Assembly: GCF_902167145.1 (NCBI RefSeq)
Contig: NC_050098.1
Location: 109,716,207 to 109,780,206 of the forward strand
Reading direction: 5' to 3'
DNA from: Zea mays
Taxonomy: Eukaryota; Streptophyta; Magnoliopsida; Poales; Poaceae
DNA: 64,000 nt
Made by a program: the position numbers and the translations under genes. How positions within the stretch are numbered: the first letter of the stretch is position 1; each line of letters begins with the position of its first letter. The notes below the pieces were generated by a model that saw only the letters and a list, made by a program, of their open reading frames with translations, had not been told where the DNA came from and made no database searches. Positions 44,822 to 56,528 of the stretch are shown one piece after another.

Positions 44822-46519
44822 TTATTGCAATTGCTTCTTCAACTCTGCCAACTCAGCGGGTGGCATTCGGTAGGGCCTCTTGGAAATTGGGGCCGTTCCC
44901 GGTTGCAACTCGATGGCGAATTCAATATCCCGGTCCGGTGGCATTCCTGGCAATTCATCAGGGAAGACATCTACATACTCACAGACCACTGGGATCTTCT
45001 TCAGGGGTAACTCCGTCATAGAGAAAGCACATGACTGAGTAGAACCTTGACTGGGCAGAATTAAAGTGAAATTCCCGCAGAAAGGAGAATTAACTTCCAC
45101 GGTACGGCTGGCTACATCCAGCACAACTTGGTGCAAGGTCATCCAATTTGCCCCTAGAATAATGTCCACATTTTACAATCCCAACACAAGAAGAGTGGTT
45201 TTGACAATGTGGCTTCCCAGTTGAATAGGCACACTTTGGTTTAATTGATTAGTCGCAATTTTACCCCCAGGTGTGACTATCATGAATGACCCTTTTGAGT
45301 GAGAGAATGGCAGTTTGCATTTAGCACTGAACTTTTGGCTAATGAAACTATGAGATGCACCAGAATCAAACAGAATTAAAGCAGGTTGATTATAAACTGA
45401 AAAGGTACCGGTCATGATAGGAGCTCCTTCTAGTACTTCCTCCAGAGTAGTGAAGTTGAGCTTCCCTTGCCTGACTTGCACCTTCTGCTTTCTTCCCTTG
45501 TCTTGATTTGGTGCTAGCATCTGCCTCTGCTGGTTCCTGGGACAATTCTTGGCATAGTGGCCCACATTGCCACAAGTGAAACACTTGTTCCCATTGCCCT
45601 GGCGGAACTGCTGCTGCTGCGGAGGCTGATTGTTCCTTGGGGCGGGAGCTGGGTAGCGGTTGGGTGCCGGCTGCTGCTGCTGCTGCTGAGGTGGCCTGAT
45701 CACCCATCTGCCTGCCTGCTGCTGAAAACCCCTGCTCTGATTGTGAGAAACAATCCAGAACCTCTGAGCCTGAGCGGATGGTGATTCCATTGGTGCCTTT
45801 CTCTTCTTCTCTGCCCAGTGAGCAACAATGCAATCCTCTTGGGAGATGGCCATGTTGACCAACTCATTGAAGCTATCGGCCCGGACAGTGTTGAGTCGTT
45901 CCCGCAGCTTGGTATTGAGACCCCTGCGGAAGCGATCCCTCTTCTTCTCATCAGAATTAGCATGATACCCTGCATACTGGCATAAGTCGTTGAAGGCTTG
46001 TGCATACTGCAGTATCGTGCGGGTTCCTTGATTAAGGGCCAGAAATTCATTCAACTTCCGATCAAGAATGCCAGCTGGGATGTGGTGTCCTCTGAAGGCA
46101 GTCTTGAATTCCTCCCAAGATACTTCATGATCAGCGGGGAACATAGCACAGAAGTGGTCCCACCAAGTCCGAGCAGGGCCGCGAAGCTGCTGTGCGGCGA
46201 AGCGAGCCTTGGCCTCATCAGGGCAGTCTCCCGTGTGGAGGGGAAACTTGGACTCGACGACGCGAAGCCATATGTCGGCGTCCAACGGATCCTCTGCCTT
46301 GGTGAACAAGGGCGGCTACATGCTCAGAAACTCCTGGTAAGTTGCCATAGCCAGAGGTCGCTGATGCTGGCCTCCACCATGCTGCTGAGGGTGGGGCTGA
46401 CGCTGCAAGAGCTGTCACAGAATCTCATTCTGCTGGGCCATCAGCTCCTGCACTGTGGGAGCTGGAGGAGGTGGCGGGGGAACCTGCTCGTTCTACCCGC
46501 GACGCTGCCTAGCTGCCAT
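44822..46519 (-). pseudogene. E4 gag and protease
   Basis: Gag starts at ATG 46519 (MAARQRRG). Capsid motifs include LRGPARTWWDHFCAMF, EFKTAFRGHHIP and FRRGLNTKLRERL. A Gln/Pro-rich linker and a zinc knuckle CFTCGNVGHYAKNC (CX2CX4HX4C) follow. Protease has the intact motif LILFDSGASHSFIS. Stops in this one frame lie at 46493-46495 (TAG), 46415-46417 (TGA), 46316-46318 (TAG) and 45173-45175 (TAA). At the first three, E2 has CAG, CGA and CAG, so each is one C-to-T change. The frame is otherwise preserved. Confidence 0.85.
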
Positions 46520-46784
46520 CTGAAAACAGAGATTGTCGCCATTGTTATCCCAACTCACAGTTTCGAACGACAAGATATCATCTCATATGGAAGGAAAAAT
46601 GCCATAATCATAATATTAGGTTCGAAATGAAGATAACATGGTGACAAAAGATCCCACAGATTTCAAAAGTTTACAGGGTTACATCAATCAGGGGAAAGTA
46701 CCCGTAAGCCTAGTCCAAAATGTGATATTACTAAGCTCGCATGGGTTTCTATCCACCTAAAAGTGTCGAAGTGACTGCTTAACC

Positions 46785-47654
46785 CTAGGCGGTGGAAGCG
46801 ACACTGGATACGGGTGAAGGAGGCATCGCGGAGGTAGTCCCATTGGCACCAGGGGCTGGTCCTAGTTCCTCGAGAGCCTCTTCTCCCTCGCTTCCTGCTC
46901 CATTGGCCTCCATCTCCAGGTGGTGCATGTCCAAGTGGTCATTCGCTTCTTCGAGTTCCCTCTGCACATCGTGAAGTTGGTTCTCCAAGACATCGATAGT
47001 GTTGTCTCGGATCTCCACCTGCTGCTCCAAGGTGGTGATGCGCTGGTTCAGCCTTTCCACCTGCAGATCCTTCTCCACCAACTCTGTGGATAGGTCGACC
47101 ACAAAATCTTCCTGACTGTCGAGAGTGAGCTTGGCAGTCTGAGCGGTGTTAGCAAGAAGCGCCATAGCATCGCTCTGAAGGGCCTGAAGGCGGTACAGCG
47201 CACTCATGCACTGAACAGTGACCCTCCCAACCAAGTCAGGATACATCGCCCACATATCCTTCCCATGGCTCACGCGGTTACACCACATGGGATCATCCTT
47301 CTTCTCAGCAGGGAAGAGTCCCAAAGGGTGCATCACCATCTCCAGGGGATGGTAGCCACAGAAAGTCGTCAGAGTCTTCATGGCTGCTGCCTCAACGGTG
47401 TCGTCCGTCCTGAGTCCAATCGTCTCAGAGTCAAGAGAACGCCAACCCGGCTGAAGGGGATGAGACTCCAAGGTCAGCCAGACCCGACAACGAGGTACCC
47501 GATGCTCCTCATACAACTGCACCGTGTACAAAGGGGGCGTAGGGTAACTGGCGGAGTTAAGCACTTCCCACAAGATGGAAGGAAAGCCATCGCGAGAAAG
47601 GAAGTCAGAACTGAAACGAGAGTCTCCTCCACTGGCGGGGGTGGGTGAATTCAT
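46785..47654 (-). CDS. orf0 protein of E4 (289 aa, intact)
   Basis: The frame is unbroken from ATG (47654) to TAG (46785), and gag starts about 265 bp further on. An N-terminal domain (about residues 1-150) has FPSILWEVLNSASYPTPPLY, LYEEHRVPRCRVWLTLE and TFCGYHPLEMVMHPLGLFP. A coiled coil follows (about 185-250: VERLNQRITTLEQQVEIRD), then an acidic, proline-rich tail. It is homologous to the E2 orf0 and has the same plan as the E1 orf0. Such an orf0 is established in RIRE3/RIRE8-type elements. Its role is not known to me; a coiled coil suggests oligomerisation. Confidence 0.8.
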   Translation of the reverse strand: MNSPTPASGGDSRFSSDFLSRDGFPSILWEVLNSASYPTPPLYTVQLYEEHRVPRCRVWLTLESHPLQPGWRSLDSETIGLRTDDTVEAAAMKTLTTFCGYHPLEMVMHPLGLFPAEKKDDPMWCNRVSHGKDMWAMYPDLVGRVTVQCMSALYRLQALQSDAMALLANTAQTAKLTLDSQEDFVVDLSTELVEKDLQVERLNQRITTLEQQVEIRDNTIDVLENQLHDVQRELEEANDHLDMHHLEMEANGAGSEGEEALEELGPAPGANGTTSAMPPSPVSSVASTA

Positions 47655-48015
47655 CTGCGGAAGGGAATCAAAGATAAAGATTATGGTGGAAGGAAAAAGA
47701 AAAAGAGAGCCCGGATGGTTTTAAGGAAAGTGGGTTAGCTCAAATTTTAATTCCTCTTTGTGTTTTATAATGCATGCATGCTGGAAGAAACGCTGCCTCT
47801 CAAAAGAAAATAGGGTGATTTTTAGGGCATCCTTAAAATATAAGTACTGGCCCACGGGGCCTACTTAGTTAGCCACCTATTCCTCCCTCTATGCCTAAGG
47901 CCTTTCGTCCTAGGTCTAGCGGTCTAGTCCTGACGATCTATAGTAGTTTCTAGGCAAGTTTTAGATTTTGAAAATTGGTATTCATGGTTTATTGTCCTTC
48001 TCTGTGGTGGAATTT

Positions 48016-48027
48016 GCTCCGATACCA
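48016..48027 (-). promoter_or_regulatory. Primer binding site of E4
   Basis: The minus strand reads TGGTATCGGAGC, two bases from the 5' LTR end at 48030. It is the same sequence as in E2. Confidence 0.85.
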
Positions 48028-48340
48028 GCTGTGGCAGAACCACCCGAATTATTCCAGCTTAAGTGCCTAAGTCACGCCTCAGGGGCCGTAACACACTTAA
48101 ATCGGAATAACCCGTCAGTCCTTCAGATCTAGTCTAATAGAGCCACTTAACCAGGATCAAATTCCACAATCTCACTCGAAGGTGAGTCACAGAAGAAATA
48201 CAATAAAACAGGAAACCTCAAATTAAGTGCGGAGTTATTACATAAATCGGAGTTTTTGCGCAGCAAATAAAGTTCACAAAATAAAGTGTAGCGAATAATC
48301 GATGTCGTCGGTAATGAGGAAATGGGCAAGGCCTAGCCCA

Positions 48341-48447
48341 CTACTCCTCATGCTCCTCTCCTGCCGGAGCAACATCCCACTCGACCGTCCAACCCGGTGG
48401 CAGGGTGGTAGGCCAAGTCACACCATCAACCATTTCCTGAATGGTAC
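48341..48447 (-). CDS. Exon C of spliced leader reading frame (E4 5' LTR)
   Basis: This is the same exon as 37468-37574, here downstream of an active-type promoter position. Intron 48448-49429 (982 bp, GC-AG) separates it from exon B. It ends GEEHEE and TAG, whereas the 3' LTR copy ends GEEHEG. It would precede orf0 on the same transcript. Confidence 0.38.
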
Positions 48448-49429
48448 CTGCAAAAATGGTGCCACAAGCAAGGCTGAGTATACTAATACTCAGCTAGACT
48501 TAACCGGTGTGAGGAGTCTACTCCTCTACCTCTAGACTATGCAGCTGTTTGGCTGAGGGGTTTGGTTTGCCAAAAGCACTAGCTGTTTCTAAAATCAATT
48601 TTTAGCTTTTCAAATTCTACCATCATTAACTTAGCTAGATTTGCACCTTCTAAGCATACATGGTAACAAGCATTTAGTTCAATCAACAAGTTATCTTATG
48701 TAACCACATTTCACTTCTTACTCGATGCAGTACAAGGAAATCAAGCAGTCTCATTAGCTGCGAGAAGCAGACGATTCGAATCGAGTTTTAACCTTGCAAG
48801 GTAAACCTAAACACACGACATGTTAGGGTACTCTGACCCCACACATGACAACCGTCCCCATCGATTCCCCGTTCGCGTCCAGGCCTCACCGCCTTGGCAT
48901 ACAATGCTCCACTGACCCCGGCTGCCGCCGTGCAGTGACCGCACTTGTACCCACCATAGCTAGCATGGGAGACCCAGTCTCAGGTCGCATGAGGGATAAA
49001 GTCCACGCCCGGCTTCACTCAGGTACTTGGTTTACCGGTTACCATTTTTCCCGGCATGTGCTTAGTACGTTCAAAAGCTTGACTCAGGTATCCACACATT
49101 AATCCTTAATTCATTTTTCCCGTCTCATGGACAAGGCATCCTCCCTGGATCCAAGTCCATAGACTAACATATATCCCATTATCAAGATGAATACAATCAA
49201 TTCCTGACCTCGCGCGAGCGCTAGAAAATCACTCGACTTCTACCGAGATCCTGATTAGCAAGCAGCTACTCGACCTAGCATACTAGTATTCATCTCAAAA
49301 AGGAATCCTAAGTTCATGCAACTAGAGGTTTCAAGCAACTCCTACACTTAAGTGCACATTGCAATCCTACAAGCATTAAGTGTAGTAAAATAGCATAATT
49401 AACAGGTTATGCATAAAACCGGGGCTTGC

Positions 49430-49583
49430 CTTCAATTGCTGGGGCTGCGGGGAGATCCTCAATAGCAGCCTCTGAAGCCTGCTCCTGGTCCTCCTCTTGG
49501 ACAGATCCTTGCTCGGGGATGAGCACGTACTCTCCGTCGGCAAGATTACAATCTAATGAATGCAATGCGTAAGATATATGCAT
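49430..49583 (-). CDS. Exon B of spliced leader reading frame (E4 5' LTR)
   Basis: The ATG is at 49583, the donor AAG|GCAAGC at 49430/49429. The exon is 154 nt, giving 51 codons plus one base. A GC-rich exon ending at donor CCG|GTAAGC (51311) may be spliced in front of it, but I cannot fix that acceptor. Confidence 0.38.
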
Positions 49584-51835
49584 GATATGACATGTGCTTT
49601 TAGAAATCACAACTTTAAAGGTGCATGATCTTTCTTGAGTTAAACAAGGTTAACTTTACTTATGTAAGACCCTTGGGTGGTATACTTGGTAAATTGGTTT
49701 AAACTTAGCTAAGGTAAGTAGATTAAATTTTTTGGGGTTCCACTGAATTCCTTTTAAGTTTTAGTGAGAATTGATAAGTACTCAAGTTAGATTTATTGAG
49801 GTGGGGTTTATTTCTTCTTTCCTTTTCTTTTATTCTCTTTATTGTTTTGGAGTAGGTTTGAACTACAAGTTGCTTTTATAAAATTCCAAAAATTCTGCAA
49901 AAATTACAGTGGCTTGTTACTGGTGTGTGTTTCTCTGTCTCAAAATTTGGGGATCAGAAAGTGAATAGTTTTCTCTGGACAAAATTATTAAATTCTAGGG
50001 CAGAAGGGGTGCTTTGAACTACAACTACTATTTAACAGTGGGCAATTCTCCAAAACTTATTTTTGCTGGCTTTTAAGTGTTATAACATGACTTGATACAA
50101 ATTTCTAATCATTAATACCTTTTAATTATTGTTCTATGGTTTTCTCAAGTTTCTAGCCAAATTGGTGCTTTCTACTACCACTATATTTGAAAAGCATCAA
50201 ACAACAGGGTGCTTATTTTTCTCAGTTATTGTTTTGTGCAAGAGCAATCATTCTGAAGTTTGGCCTCTTTTTGCTTAAGGGAAGGGGTGGTATGCACCAT
50301 TTGAATTAAATGGCCTTTCTCTTAAATCATTAGCAATTGGTATGAGTTTGCTTCTTTTTCATGGGTTGGCATTTTTCTCTGGTAGTTTATCCCATCATGG
50401 ACTTAGCAAATTTTTGGTTGTCCATTATCACATTAATAGGGGTTGTTCATGATTTATTTGGAAAATGCCTTATTATCACTTTGTATTTATTTTCCTTACT
50501 TAAAAAGTTGGGCTGAGGTGCTCTGTATTTTTGTAGTGGGGCTCTGGTGGTTGTAAGTCCACTGGATTTTTATTATTCATTTTGGTTATAGTTTTGCTGC
50601 TCTAATAATTGATTTTCAGTCTAAATAAGGCTAAATAAAACATTTTAATTTAAACTGGTCCAAATTAATGGTCTCTGTATTTTTCCTAGGTTCTCTGTTA
50701 CATAAGTAAACTAGGAAAAATAATCTTAATCACTGTTCAATAATTTCTAATGCCTTTCTGATTTTCTCTAAGTTTTGGACAAAATAGCTTTAAAGGAATA
50801 ACTACATCATATTTTTCAATGCTGGGGTTCCTATTATTTTTAAATAGTGTCTAAATGAGGTTTGAACATCTACAAATTTTCTTAAGTTCAGCACAGAAGA
50901 AAAACTAATTTTCCCTAATTAAACAAGGTTTAGTAGGTTTCTGTTTTTAATTTTAAACTCTAAAATCTAGAACAGAAGCATAGGGTTTATCATTTTTAAA
51001 TGATGGTTCATAATATTCAGGAGCTAGCAAAATTGGTTTGACAACTTTTTATGAAAAAATCATCAAGTTATGGGTTTTCTAAGTTCTCTGGTCATTTTAA
51101 AAAGAATAACAGAATTGGTTTAATGGAAATCCACTTTTCACTGGGGTCCCTGGCGGGTTTTTAAGTTTTCTTCGCGGATCAGTCCTTAAGCTACTATTCA
51201 CATGAGTCACTGACGTTACAGAAAACCCCTCGGGTTCTACAAATCCTAACCCGAGGTCCTTCTTCTACCTCAAACAGTAACCGCGGCGGAAGAAAGGGCG
51301 GAGGGGCTTACCGGCAGCGAGATTGCTCCGGTGAAGTGGTCGAGGACGAAGGGGAAGTCTCGGGGATCACAACGGTGTGCGGGTCGCCGTCGGAGATGGC
51401 CGGAGTCGGTCGGTCCACACGCGCAGGCGGGGATGCTCGTCGGCGGCGAGGAGTCCGGCCTGGTCACGGCGAGATAGTTCAATTGGATGGGTCAGGGAGG
51501 TTCACGGGATGCCAGAGAAGATATGAGCGCAAGGAATTGGGTGGAGACTCACTGGATAGCTCGGTCCACGCGCGGCGGCGGAAGACCGAAGTCCGGTGAG
51601 GTCGATCTCGGGCCTCCGGTGAAGTCTGGCCGGGTCCGAGGGCTTGGCAAGCTTCACGGGCTACTGGCGGAGCTAGCCGAAGCACTGGCTCGACTTGAGG
51701 GTGGCTGGAGTGGGCTGGCCACGGTGGCCGAAGCTCTGGCGGCAATGGCGAGAGGAATTGAGCTCGCCGGAGCTAAGGAAAGGGGGCTGGCCGGTGAGGG
51801 TGAGTGCGGGGCGAAGTGAGGTGCGCCCGGGGAGG

Positions 51836-51842
51836 CTTTATA
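51836..51842 (-). promoter_or_regulatory. TATA box of E4 5' LTR
   Basis: The minus strand reads TATAAAG. It would drive the genomic transcript of E4 across a leader of about 3.8 kb. Confidence 0.5.
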
Positions 51843-52719
51843 GGCGCGGGCGGGCACGACCGAGGGCGTGGGTGCGCGGCGGACTTGACCGGACGCCGGG
51901 GTGAGCGCGCGCGCGGGTTGGGCGAGCTCTGGCGTGCCGACCAGGGTCGAACACGTGTGCCCGTGCGTTCTGCCCAAGCTCTGGCGCGTGTGGTCGCTCA
52001 TCCGAGCCTGCTCTCGCCTTGGTCAGTGCACAAAACCTCTTCTCCTCCCTACAAGCTACCATTCTTGTGTGGGGGTCATAGGATTTTGCCTACTGGTTGC
52101 AGAGATATGGAGCCAGGAAATCCGGTCTGTCTCCCTGCCCAAACCCGAGGCAAATCCAAGGTTTTGTCGTGTCTAGGGCTCACGTCCCAATGCCATCTTC
52201 TGGCACACGACAGAGGGGTTAGTTAGACACAATTTTGTCAATGGGGCCATTAAGATTCGAGTTAGGGATCAAGGTGAACATCCCTGATCTTTGGCTCAAG
52301 GTCTGAATTTCAGAATTCTGAAATTCAGAATTCCCATTAAGTCCCCACATGAGAAGCTTGATTTGGGGTTTTATTTGAGCTATTTTGGCTAAGCTTTCTC
52401 AACATTTCTTGTTGCTCATTATATATACTTCAATTTTTATAATTGGCTCAAGTCATAACTTTAAACTTTTCATCCCCTTTTTCTTATTTTCTTGAATTTT
52501 GCTCATGGGGCTCACTTAGGGTTTTTAATTAGGGTTGCACATTCTACCCTTTTCAAGGACTCAATTGTTTTGATCATGATACTTTTAAGTATATACTTGG
52601 TGAATTTTTTATTACTTAAGTTATTTTGATGCTCATGCTTACTTTGGTTCACATAAAATAATGGTTCTTGGTTTGGCATTTGAGATAAACCCTAGGTGAC
52701 ACTGGGGTGTCACAGTGCT

Positions 52720-52837
52720 GGCAACCACCTTCGAGGCAGAGATCCTCCCGCCTGCGCCGTCGTCCAAGGCCGGGGTGGACTTTCCCGAAGGAGGGGACGA
52801 AGCCGAGGGCGCGGCTCCTTCTCCGGGCGACGCCTAA
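52720..52837 (+). pseudogene. E3 antisense gene, 3' end
   Basis: After the GTGCT duplication the antisense frame resumes (ATTFEAEILPPAPSSKAG), ends in acidic Gly/Ala-rich sequence and stops at TAA 52835-52837. This part has no break. It lies about 445 bp from the end of pol, and the two genes converge. Confidence 0.7.
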
Positions 52838-53282
52838 CTCTGCCGGAGCAGTTTTCCTTGAATGCACGTGTGTCTTTTGCGGCCGCTGAGACCCGAACAC
52901 TTTATTATTGTAGTATAAAGTCGTGCTCCTTTTCCTTCCATTTTGCGTGTCCGGCCCCGTTCGTCAGTAGCAGGGTGGCTTGCCCAAGTAGGAGTCATTT
53001 TTCGTGGTAGGTGACGAGTGAGGTATCCGTATCCCAGAGGCGTAGGAGTCCCTCGGCTCAGTCAGCCTTGCCACTTACATGCGCCCGCGTTCGCTTCTTG
53101 GGGTCGTGCTACTGATATAGCCGGGGAATGTAGAAGCCTTTTCGATTGAAAATTTCGGCGCAGAGGGGGTTCCCCCCTTTTAGCCCCCGAGGGAGGGTCG
53201 GGCTTTGCCGAGGCAAGGCTGATCCTTCCTTGATGACTAGACTTTGTGTGTGGACGAGGCGTACGAATAACTTGAAAGCATC
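52838..53282. other. Convergent 3' region between E3 antisense gene and pol
   Basis: No gene is seen. Plus-strand actttattattgtagtataaag (52899-52920) is a possible 3'-end region for the antisense transcript. The tract agcccccgaggg at 53180 resembles the spacer repeats near the 3' LTR. Confidence 0.4.
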
Positions 53283-54434
53283 TTAAGGATAGAAGCGACG
53301 TAGCTGTTGGATGTTCCAAGCGTTGATGTAGACCTCGCCTTGACTGTTGGCCAGCTTGTATGTTCCGGGCTTCAGAACCTTGGCGACGACGAACGGCCCT
53401 TCCCAGGGAGGCGTGAGCTTGTGCCGCCCTCGGGCGTCTTGTCGCAGCCGAAGCACCAGGTCGCCCACCTGGAGGTCTCGGGACCGAACCCCTCGGGCGT
53501 GGTAGCGTCGCTGGGACTGCTGGTACCGCGCCGAGTGTAGTAAGGCCATGTCCCGAGCCTCTTCCAGCTGGTCCAGTGAGTCTTCTCGATTAGCCCTCGT
53601 CCTCGGGGAACCATATTCTAAGTCTGTGGGCAAGATGGCCTCGGCCCCATAGACTAGAAAGAACGGTGTGAAGCCCGTGGCTCGGCTCGGTGTTGTCCTC
53701 AGACTCCAGACCACCGAGGGGAGTTCCTTCATCCATCGCTTGCCGAACTTGTTGAGGTCGTTGTAGATCCACGACTTGAGTCCTTGCAGGATCATGCCGT
53801 TGGCACGCTCTACTTGCCCATTCGTCATGGGGTGAGCCACGGCGGCCCAGTCCACCCGGATGTGGTGATCCTCGCAGAAGTCCAGGAACTTTTTGCCGGT
53901 GAACTAGGTGCCGTTGTCGGTGATGACGGAGTTCGGGACCCCAAAGCGATGGATGATGTTGGTGAAGAACGCCACCGCCTGTTCGGACCTGATGCTGTTT
54001 AGGGGTCGGACCACGATCCACTTGGAGAATTTGTCGATGGAGACCAACAGGTGCGTGTAGCCCCCGGGTGCCTTCTGCAAGGGGCCGACTAGTTCCAGAC
54101 CCCACACAGCAAACGGCCAGGTGATGGGTATGGTCTGCAGGGCCTGAGTGGGCAGGTGGGTCTGCCTCGCGTAGAACTGACACCCTTCGCAGGTGCGGAC
54201 AATTCTAGTGGCGTCGGCCACCGCCGTCGTCCAGTAGAAACCTTGTCGGAAGGCGTTTCCAACAAGGGCTCGAGGTGCTGCGTGATGGCCGCAAGCCCCC
54301 GAGTGTATCTCTTGTAGGAGCTCCTGGCCTTCGGCGATGGAAATGCATCGCTGGAGGATGCCTGAGGGGCTGCGGTGGTAGAGCTCCTTCCCGTCTCCCA
54401 GCAAGACAAACGACTTGGCGCGCCGCGCCAACCG
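53283..54434 (-). pseudogene. E3 integrase
   Basis: The zinc finger (IHSGACGHH...CEGCQFYA) and core are readable in one frame. The first catalytic block reads VWGLELVGPL, where the family has Asp in place of the second Glu-position residue (GLDLVGP). The second Asp (VITDNGT) and third Glu (NGQVERANG) are kept. TAG at 53904-53906 follows NGT, where Gln is usual. The C-terminal part has TPFFLVYGAEAILPTDL and LRQDARGRHKLTPPWEGPF. It ends in TAA at 53283. There is no chromodomain, as expected for Tat. Confidence 0.8.
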
Positions 54435-54494
54435 CCGAGCTTCGGCTCGGTCGAGGGGTAGCTCTCCTCGGTGGAGATATTGCAGGTACGGGGT

Positions 54495-56420
54495 CTACCA
54501 GTTTTGATTAGGCGTGACCCCGCTCCGCTCCTCCTCGATGCGCAGTGCCTCACCCTCGGGGGCTGAGGGTTCCTCAGGCCGAGCCGAGGGTGCCTTGGGC
54601 CGAGCCGAGGGTGCCTCGAACTGGGCCGAGGCCTTCTCGGGCTCGGGCGTGTCATCGGTCTTGACGGAGGGTTGATGCAAGTCTCGGGAGAAGACGTCCG
54701 GGGGAACCATTGTTCGCCCCGAGGCTATTTTAGCCAGCTCGTCCGCAGTCTTGTTGTAGCGCCGGGCGACGTGGTTGAGCTCGAGCCCGTAGAACTTGTC
54801 TTCTAGGCGCCGAACCTCATCACAGTAGGCTTCCATCTTCGGGTCGCGGCAGTGGGAGTTCTTCATGACTTGGTCGATGACGAGCTGCGAGTCACCGTGA
54901 GCGTCGAGGCATCGGACCCCTAGCTCGATGGTGATGCGCAACCCGTTGACCAGAGCCTCGTACTCGGCCACATTGTTGGACGTCGGAAAGTGGAGGCGTA
55001 GCATGTAGCGTAGGTGCTTCCCGAGGGGCGAGATGAAGAGCAGGCCTGCGCCTACTCCTGTCTTCATCAGCGACCCGTCGAAGAACATGGTCCAGAGTTC
55101 CGGTTGGATTGGAGCTGTTGGGAGCTGAGTGTCGACCCATTCAGCCATAAAGTCCGCCAAGACCTGGGACTTGATGGCCTTCCGAGGGGCGAACGAGATC
55201 GTCTCGCCCATGATTTCCACCGCCCACTTTGCAATTCTACCCGAGGCCTCTCGGCACTGGATGATCTCCCCCAGGGGGAAGGATGACACTACAGTTACCA
55301 GATGAGACTCGAAGTAGTGTCGCAACTTCCGCCGTGTCAGGATCACCGCGTACAGCAGCTTCTGAATTTGCGGGTAGCGGATCTTGGTCTCGGACAGTAC
55401 CTCGCTGATGAAGTAGACTGGCCTCTGGACGGGCAATGCATGCCCCTCTTCTCGTCTCTCAACCACGGTCGTGGCGCTAACCACCTGAGTGGTTGCGGCG
55501 ACGTAGATCAAGAGGGCTTCTCCGGCAGTGGGGGGCACCAAGATGGGCGCGTTCGTGAGGAGCGCCTTCAGGTTCCCGAGGGCTTCCTCGGCCTCAGGGG
55601 TCCAAGTGAAGCACTCGACCTTCCTTAAGAGGCGGTACAGAGGCAGGCCTCTTTCGCCGAGGCGCGAGATGAAACGACTCAGAGCCGCAAGAAATCCCGT
55701 GACTCTCTGTACGCCTTTCAAGTCCTTGATGGGCCCCATGCTGGTGATGGCCACGATCTTCTCCGGGTTGGCCTCGATGCCCCGCTCGGAGACGATGAAT
55801 CCCAAGAGCATGCCTCGGGAAACCCCGAAGACACACTTCTCAGGATTGAGCTTCACGCCTTTTGCCTTGAGACATCGGAATGTCGTTTCAAGGTCGGAAA
55901 GGAGGTCAGAGGCTTTCCTCGTCTTGACTATGATGTCATCGACGTAGGCCTCGACCGTTCGGCCAATGTGTTCGCCGAACACGTGGTTCATGCACCTTTG
56001 GTATGTCGCACCCGCATTCCTCAAACCGAACGGCATGGTAACATAGCAGTACATGCCGAAGGGTGTGATGAAAGAAGTCGCGAGCTGGTCGGACTCTTTC
56101 ATCCTGATCTGGTGATACACTGAGTAGGCATCGAGGAAAGACAGGGTTTCGCACACAGCGGTGGAATCCACGATTTGATCGATGCGAGGCAGAGGGTAGG
56201 GAACTTTCGGACATGCTTTGTTTAGACCAGTGTAGTCTACACACATCCGCCGTTTCCCTCGTTTCTTTCTCACAAGCACAGGATTGGCAAGCCATTTGGG
56301 ATGGAATACCTTTTTGATGAACCCTGTCGCCATTAGCTTGTGGATCTCCTCGCCTATGGCTCTGTGCTTTTCTTCGTCGAATGGGCGCAGAGGCTGCTTC
56401 ACGGGTCGGGCTCCAGCTCA
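54495..56420 (-). pseudogene. E3 reverse transcriptase with two RNase H domains
   Basis: RT shows KEVFHPKW-like entry sequence, CVDYTGLNKACPK, LPRIDQIVDST, FLDAYSVYHQIRM and the catalytic EAYVDDIIVKT. A first, worn RNase H follows (YVAATTQVVSATTVVER, FISEVLSETKIRYPQIQKL). A second RNase H has MFFDGS, NNVAEYEALVNGL, HGDSQLVIDQV and ADELAKIASG, with its acidic residues present. Dual RNase H is established for Tat elements. Stops bound this part at 56418-56420 (TGA) and 54495-54497 (TAG), both in the common pol frame. Confidence 0.85.
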
Positions 56421-56528
56421 GATATCCAGCGAGTGCTCGGCGACATCCCTCGGTATGTCGGGCATGTCCGAGGGACTCCACGCGAAAACGTCGGCGTTCG
56501 CGCGGAGAAAGTCGATGAGCACTGCTTC

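Larger units (their letters stand above)
37157..52714 (-). mobile_element. E4: complete Tekay/Del-type chromovirus (Ty3)
   Basis: LTRs of 4682 bp (37157-41838) and 4685 bp (48030-52714) flank a 6.2 kb internal region. A perfect target duplication, GTGCT (37152-37156 and 52715-52719), bounds it. On the minus strand the order is primer site, orf0, gag, protease, RT, RNase H, integrase, chromodomain and polypurine tract. The LTRs are nearly identical, so insertion is recent. Gag-pol has five in-frame stops and one frameshift, so it is not autonomous. Orf0 is intact. Confidence 0.93.
48030..52714 (-). repeat. 5' LTR of E4 (4685 bp)
   Basis: It is near-identical to 37157-41838 with a constant offset of 10873 bases at every landmark I checked. 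The TATA box is at 51836-51842 and the donor-like site at 51311. The right flank GTGCT repeats the left flank of the element. Confidence 0.93.
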
